From the NCBI GenBank assembly GCA_027257055.1, contig JAPVLO010000039.1, positions 7,098,501 through 7,162,500 on the forward strand: a stretch of DNA of 64,000 nt, in the 5' to 3' direction. Every line of letters starts with the position of its first letter. The stretch's first letter is position 1. Made by a program: the position numbers and the translations under genes. Positions 59,722 through 64,000 of this stretch are shown here, piece by piece. The notes below the pieces were generated by a model that saw only the letters and a program-made list of their open reading frames with translations, was not told the DNA's origin and searched no databases. The DNA is from Cephalopachus bancanus. Lineage: Eukaryota; Chordata; Mammalia; Primates; Tarsiidae.

Positions 59722-61062
59722 TGGCCGAGCTTGGTGGCCCAGCCTGTAATCCCAGCACTCTGGGAGGCTGAGGCGAGTGGATCGCCTGAGGCTGAGGGTT
59801 CCAGACCGGCCCGGGCAACTTGGCGAGGCCTCGTCTCTGCAATAAAATACACAACCAGCCGGGCGTGGTGGCACGTGCCTGTAGTTGAGCTGCCCGGAAG
59901 GCTGGAGCCAAAGGATCGCCTGAGCCCAGCAGGTCGATGCTGGGGTGGCCGTGAGCGTGCCGTTGCACTCCCGCCTGGGCGACTGAGCGAGACTCCAACT
60001 CAAAAAAATAAAATAAGCCGGGCTCGGTGGCTCAGCCTGGAATCCCGCGCCTCGGGAGGCTGAGGTGAGTGGATTGCCTGAGCCCGCGGGTCGAGACCCG
60101 CCCGGGCCACTTGGCGAGACCTCGTCTCTACAATAAAGAATCAGCCGGGCATGGTAGCGCACGCCTGTAGTTCCAGCCACTTGGAAGGCTGAGGCGGAAG
60201 GATCGTGGGAGCCCGGCCGGTCGAGGCTGCGGTGGCCGGGAGCGGCCACTGCACTCCAGTCTGGGCGACAGAGTGAGACTCCAACTCAAAAAAATAAATA
60301 ACAAAATAAAATAAAATAACAAAATAATATCCCCTTTCATTTGTACCTTAGGTAACAGTTGCGAAATAAAATGCAGCCCTAGCACTTTGCGAGGCCCAGA
60401 GGGGAGTATCTCTTCAGATCAGGAGATCGAGACCAGCCTGGGTAAAATAAGGAGACCCCTGTCTCTTAAAAAAAAAAAAAAAAAAATCCGGCCGGCGTGG
60501 TGGCTCAAACCTATAATCCCAGCACTTTGGAGGGCCGAGGCGAGAGGATTGCCTGAGCCCGCGGGATCGAGACCAGCCTGGGCAACATGCTGAGACCTCG
60601 TCTCTACAATAAATCAGAAAATTAGCTGGGCGTGGTAGTGCGCGCCTGTAGTTCCGGCTGCTTGGAAGGCTGAGGTGGAAGAATCACCAGCGCCCAGCAG
60701 CTCAGGCTGCGGTGGCGGGGAGCGTGCCGCTGCCTCTGGCCTGGGTGACAGAGTGAGACTCCGACTCAAATAAATACATAAATACATAAATAAATAAATA
60801 AAATATCCGAGGCGAGAGGATTGTCTGAGTCCAGGGGTTCAAGACCAGCCTGGACAACTTGGTGAGACCTCGTCTTTACAATAAATCAAAAAATTAGCCG
60901 GGCGTGGTGGCATGCGCCTGTGCTTCCAACTGCTTGGAAGGCTGAGGCGGAATGATCGCCTGAGCCCAGCAGGTCGAGGCTGCGGTGACCACGAGCGTAC
61001 CACTGCACTCCAGCCTGGGCGACAGAGTGAGATTCCGACTCAAATAAATAAATAAAATAAAG
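59722..61062 (+). mobile_element. Cluster of plus-strand Alus
   Basis: Copies at 59,722-60,005, 60,015-60,290 (tail AAATAAATAACAAAATAAAAT), a monomer at about 60,370-60,480, 60,485-60,775 and 60,805-61,062. They are all in the same orientation, and most are lineage type with CAATAAATCA linkers. Confidence 0.85.
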
Positions 61063-61169
61063 TAAAATAAAATACAGGCTTGTCTCCATTTTGCAGAGTA
61101 TAAAACTGAGGCTCGGAAAGGTTCGCTGAGTTCCCGATGTCACCGGTGGAAGTGGTGCAGTCGGGACTC

Positions 61170-62110
61170 AAACTCCCTCCGCCAGGATTTCCCCACCCCG
61201 GCCCCATGCGGGCTCAGCGGCCCCAGCTCGGGCGCCCCCAGCTGCCAAGGCCAGGATTCGCACTCCCGCAGCCGTCGGGGACGGGGTCTCTGCCCCTCCC
61301 CCGGGGCGGTGGTCCAGTGACGTCACCGCTTCTTTAAGACCACCGCCTCCGCCCCTGTTCACGCACTCCGCCTAGGAATTTCCCTTGTTACCTGCGCAGG
61401 TGAGCCCCGGGGGAGGTGTGCGTGTTGGAGCTGGGTGAGGGCGACGGCGGCGTGGAAAGGGGTGCGTGCGGGGAGCGCGGGCTGCCCTCCTGGCAGCGGC
61501 CACCTGGGCGGGCCAGGCCCGGGACGCCGAAGTCTCCGAAGCGCCCGGGCCCTTTGGCGGCTCCAGAGGAGTAAACGCCCCTCCCCCACCCCCTGGGACA
61601 AAGGCACCGAAACCCCGCGAGCCCCTCCCCCACCCACCTTGCCTTTCGGGGCGGGACTCCCCTCCCCTCACCTGCTGGAGCGGACCCTGCGGCCGGCGCA
61701 GTCATTAAGCCCCTCCCGGCGGCTCCCAGGTTGGGCTGGGCGGGCGGGCGAGGACAGTTGATCCTGCAGTGTGTGAAAAAGGAAGGAGGCGAGAGCAGGG
61801 GCACACTCCGAGGGGACAGACCTGGGCCACCTCGACCGGCGTGACCCGGGCCCTAACTCGGCCGGAGGCCCGGTGGGCGGACCTGGGCGCTGGGGCCTGC
61901 GCGGGCCAACCGGTCCCGGCCAGCCTCCCCCGAGGTCGTAAGCTCGGCCCGGGCCTGGCTGGACGGTCTGCGAGTCGAGAGCCTGCCCTCAGGACGCACT
62001 GCAGGCGCCGCACTAAATTTAGTCCCGGGCACCTGCTGGAAGAACTTTGGGCAGTGGGGAGCCATAGCAGGACCGATCCCGCGGCGAGCTCTGACACGAA
62101 GTGGGATGTG
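61170..62110 (+). promoter_or_regulatory. CpG-island promoter candidate (possibly CLDN6)
   Basis: GC- and CpG-rich, with a perfect CRE TGACGTCA at 61,318-61,325, TTCTTTAAGACC just after it and an exon-like stretch ending at a strong donor TGCGCAG|GTGAGCCCC near 61,401. By human synteny CLDN6 would be transcribed away from TNFRSF12A here, but none of its coding sequence lies in the window, so the assignment is inference. Confidence 0.45.
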
Positions 62111-62490
62111 AGTCTCCACAGGTGCAGGCCAGGGCAGAGGGACTGGTTCACTGCACAGACCCCTAGGGTTTTAGCTCCTCTTAGGAAGTTGTCCTGGGAG
62201 GACCCTAGCTTGAGCTTTGGTCTCCAGCAACAAATTGCCCCAACCTTCAGAGTGTGCTCTCAGGTTCCCAGGAGAGATTGGAAGGGTGGGGCCCAGGCAG
62301 CCCCTGAAAGACCTTGGGAAGGAGCTGCTTTGGGGTGGAAGGATTAATGGCGGTGTTCTTCATCTCAACTGCCCCTCCAGGGGGTGACTGGGCCCAGAGG
62401 CCACCAGGTGAGAGAAGCTTGGGTAACCTCCAGGCTCAGGAATGAGGTGGCTCCCGGAGAATGGGGGCAGGCCAGGTTTGAGACACGAAG
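62111..62490. other. Unassigned interval
   Basis: About 380 bases after the CpG island. It could be intron of the downstream gene. No exon is recognised. Confidence 0.4.
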
Positions 62491-62494
62491 TCTC

Positions 62495-63480
62495 TTTTTA
62501 TGTTTTTTTTTTGTTTTTTTTTATTTTGTTGTTGTTGTTGTTGAGTTGGAGTCTCATTCCGTTGCCCAGACTGGAGTGCCGTGGCACACTCCCGGCCACC
62601 GCAGCCTCCACCTGCTGGGTTCCAGTGATCCTTCTGTCTCAGCCTTCCAAGTAGCTGGAACTACAGGTGTGTGCTACCACGCCCGGCTAATTTTTTGATT
62701 TCTTGTAGAGATGAGGTCTCGCCCAGGCGGGTCTCGAACCCACGAGCTCAGGCAATCCACTCACCTCAGCCTCCCAAAGGCGCGGGATTCCAGTCTGAGC
62801 CACCAAGCCCGGCTTCTTTTTATGTTTTTAAGTCAGGGTCTTTTCTCTGTCGCCCAGGCTGGAATGCAGTGGGCTCACTGCAGCCTTGATCAGAGGATCC
62901 TTCTGCCTCAGGCTCCCAAATAGCTGGGACCACCACGCCCAGCTAATTAATTAATTAATTTTTTTTTTTTTGAGTTGGAGTCTCACTCTGTCGCCCAGAC
63001 TGGAGTGCCATGGCACACTCCCGGCCACTGCAGCCTCAACCTGCTGGGATAATTTTATTTTTATAGAGGCAAGGGCTTGCTTTGCTGCCTCGGCTGGTCT
63101 CAAACAATTGGACTCAAGCAATCCTCCCACCTTGGCCTCCAAAAGTGTTGGGATTATAGGTATGAGTCATTGTGCCCGGCTCGACACAGGATCTTTTTTT
63201 TTTTTTTTTTTTTTGAGTTGGAGTCTCTGTTGCTCAGGCTGGAGTGCAGTGGCACGCTCGCAGCCACCGCAGCCTTGACCTGCTGGACTCATGTGATCTT
63301 CCACCTCAGTCTTCCAAGTAGCTGGAACTACAGGTACGTGCCACCGTGCACAGCTAACTTTTTTATTTATTGTAGAGATAAGGTCTCGCCAAGTTACCCA
63401 GCCTGGTCTTGAGCCAGCGGGCTCCAGCCATCCTCAATCTCCCAAAGTGCTGGGATTATAGGCATGAGCCACCGCACATC
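62495..63480 (-). mobile_element. Cluster of minus-strand Alus
   Basis: Copies at about 62,525-62,818, a fragment at 62,825-62,945, 62,955-63,183 (internally shortened) and 63,195-63,480. All are reverse orientation with GAGTTGGAGTCTC heads after poly-T. They form inverted pairs with the plus cluster at 59,722-61,062. Confidence 0.85.
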
Positions 63481-64000
63481 CTGCCATGACACAGAATCTT
63501 AAGATCAGGCCAGTGGCCCCAGCCTGGAACATAGACCAAGTTGGGATGAGGGGTTTGGACAATGGGTGGTGGATCTCCAATTCATGATGAAGCTGACAGG
63601 GTTTGAGCCTGAAATTCGGGGCTGGAACCAAGCTACCATCTGTGTGCCCCACGGAGACCACCTGGAAATTGCACTGCCCTTTCATCCCTCTTGTTTACCA
63701 CTTGTCAGTTTGAACACATGTTCTCAAGGGGGGCTGCGGCCCGGAACTGGCATTTGCTCAACCTTCTGCTGTCCTCTTGCACTTGCACTCAAACAGCCAG
63801 GACAGGGCTGCTTGCCTGTTCCCTGCCGCGAGCCAGTTTCTGCCACATAACCAGAGAAAGTAAATGCTGGAATATGCAGCAACCATGTTGCTCATGAGAA
63901 ATGAGGCTCAGGGAGCGAGTCTCACCTGAATTGCAGGATGGAATGACCACCTCCGGGGTGCATGTTCCTGATGTCCTGCGTGGCGGCCACTTCATGTGGT
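63481..64000. other. Unassigned right end
   Basis: Single-copy-looking sequence with no exon or repeat I can identify. It may be intron or flank of the next gene. Confidence 0.4.

Noticed and set aside
58804..60249. A 481-codon open frame on the minus strand
   Set aside because: It runs through Alu sequence, the TNFRSF12A promoter and exon 1 in the wrong frame. It owes its length to CpG-rich composition and the stop-poor Alu complement.

Overview
The window is vertebrate nuclear DNA from a haplorhine primate. It is colinear with the human 16p13.3 gene block, read in the opposite orientation. Five multi-exon protein genes can be read exon by exon with consensus splice sites: MMP25 (-), BICDL2 (+), THOC6 (-), HCFC1R1 (+) and TNFRSF12A (-). 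The summed coding lengths (564, 498, 341, 138 and 128 aa) match or nearly match the human proteins as I recall them. The dominant repeat is a 7SL-derived Alu, but not the catarrhine type. It reads GGCTCGGTGGCTCAGCCTG at its head, has an ACAATAAATCAAAAAATTAG-like middle linker and ends in GAGACTCCAACTC. Together with young copies carrying clean target-site duplications, this suggests a tarsier rather than an ape or monkey. The species call is inference.

Layout. 1-16.2 kb holds no intact gene. It contains three decayed copies of the 3' end of MMP25, arranged as an imperfect palindrome of about 4.3 kb (1345-5645) plus an inverted block (about 1-1130). Alus, an L1 3' fragment, LTR-like fragments and a 39-bp minisatellite fill the rest. 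16,232-25,155 is a nearly full-length endogenous retrovirus (+) with two LTRs, a 5-bp target duplication (CCCTC), a tRNA-Ser primer site, and broken gag, pro, pol, dUTPase and env regions. Three Alus have landed inside it. 25,656-36,211 is MMP25 on the minus strand, followed by its CpG-island promoter (to about 37.3 kb). 37.4-44.1 kb is repeat-rich and intergenic. 44.2-52.1 kb is BICDL2. THOC6 (52.7-55.5 kb) converges on it and shares a short divergent CpG promoter with HCFC1R1 (55.9-57.2 kb). HCFC1R1 in turn converges on TNFRSF12A (57.5-59.4 kb). 59.7-61.1 kb is a run of plus-strand Alus. 61.2-62.1 kb is another CpG-island promoter candidate (CLDN6 would be expected next by synteny). 62.5-63.5 kb is a run of minus-strand Alus.

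The genes do not form a pathway. They are a conserved neighbourhood: a GPI-anchored matrix metalloproteinase of leukocytes, a dynein-dynactin adaptor, an mRNA-export complex subunit, an HCF-1 binding protein and the TWEAK receptor. The points most worth a second look are: the recently inserted class-III-like retrovirus that keeps both an in-frame dUTPase after integrase and a sequon-dense env region; a perfect tRNA-type T-arm/B-box in the lineage's Alu; the apparent loss of the canonical donor of HCFC1R1 exon 2; a nested inverted Alu pair in the THOC6 3' UTR; and the amplified CTCF-like motifs in the MMP25 copies.
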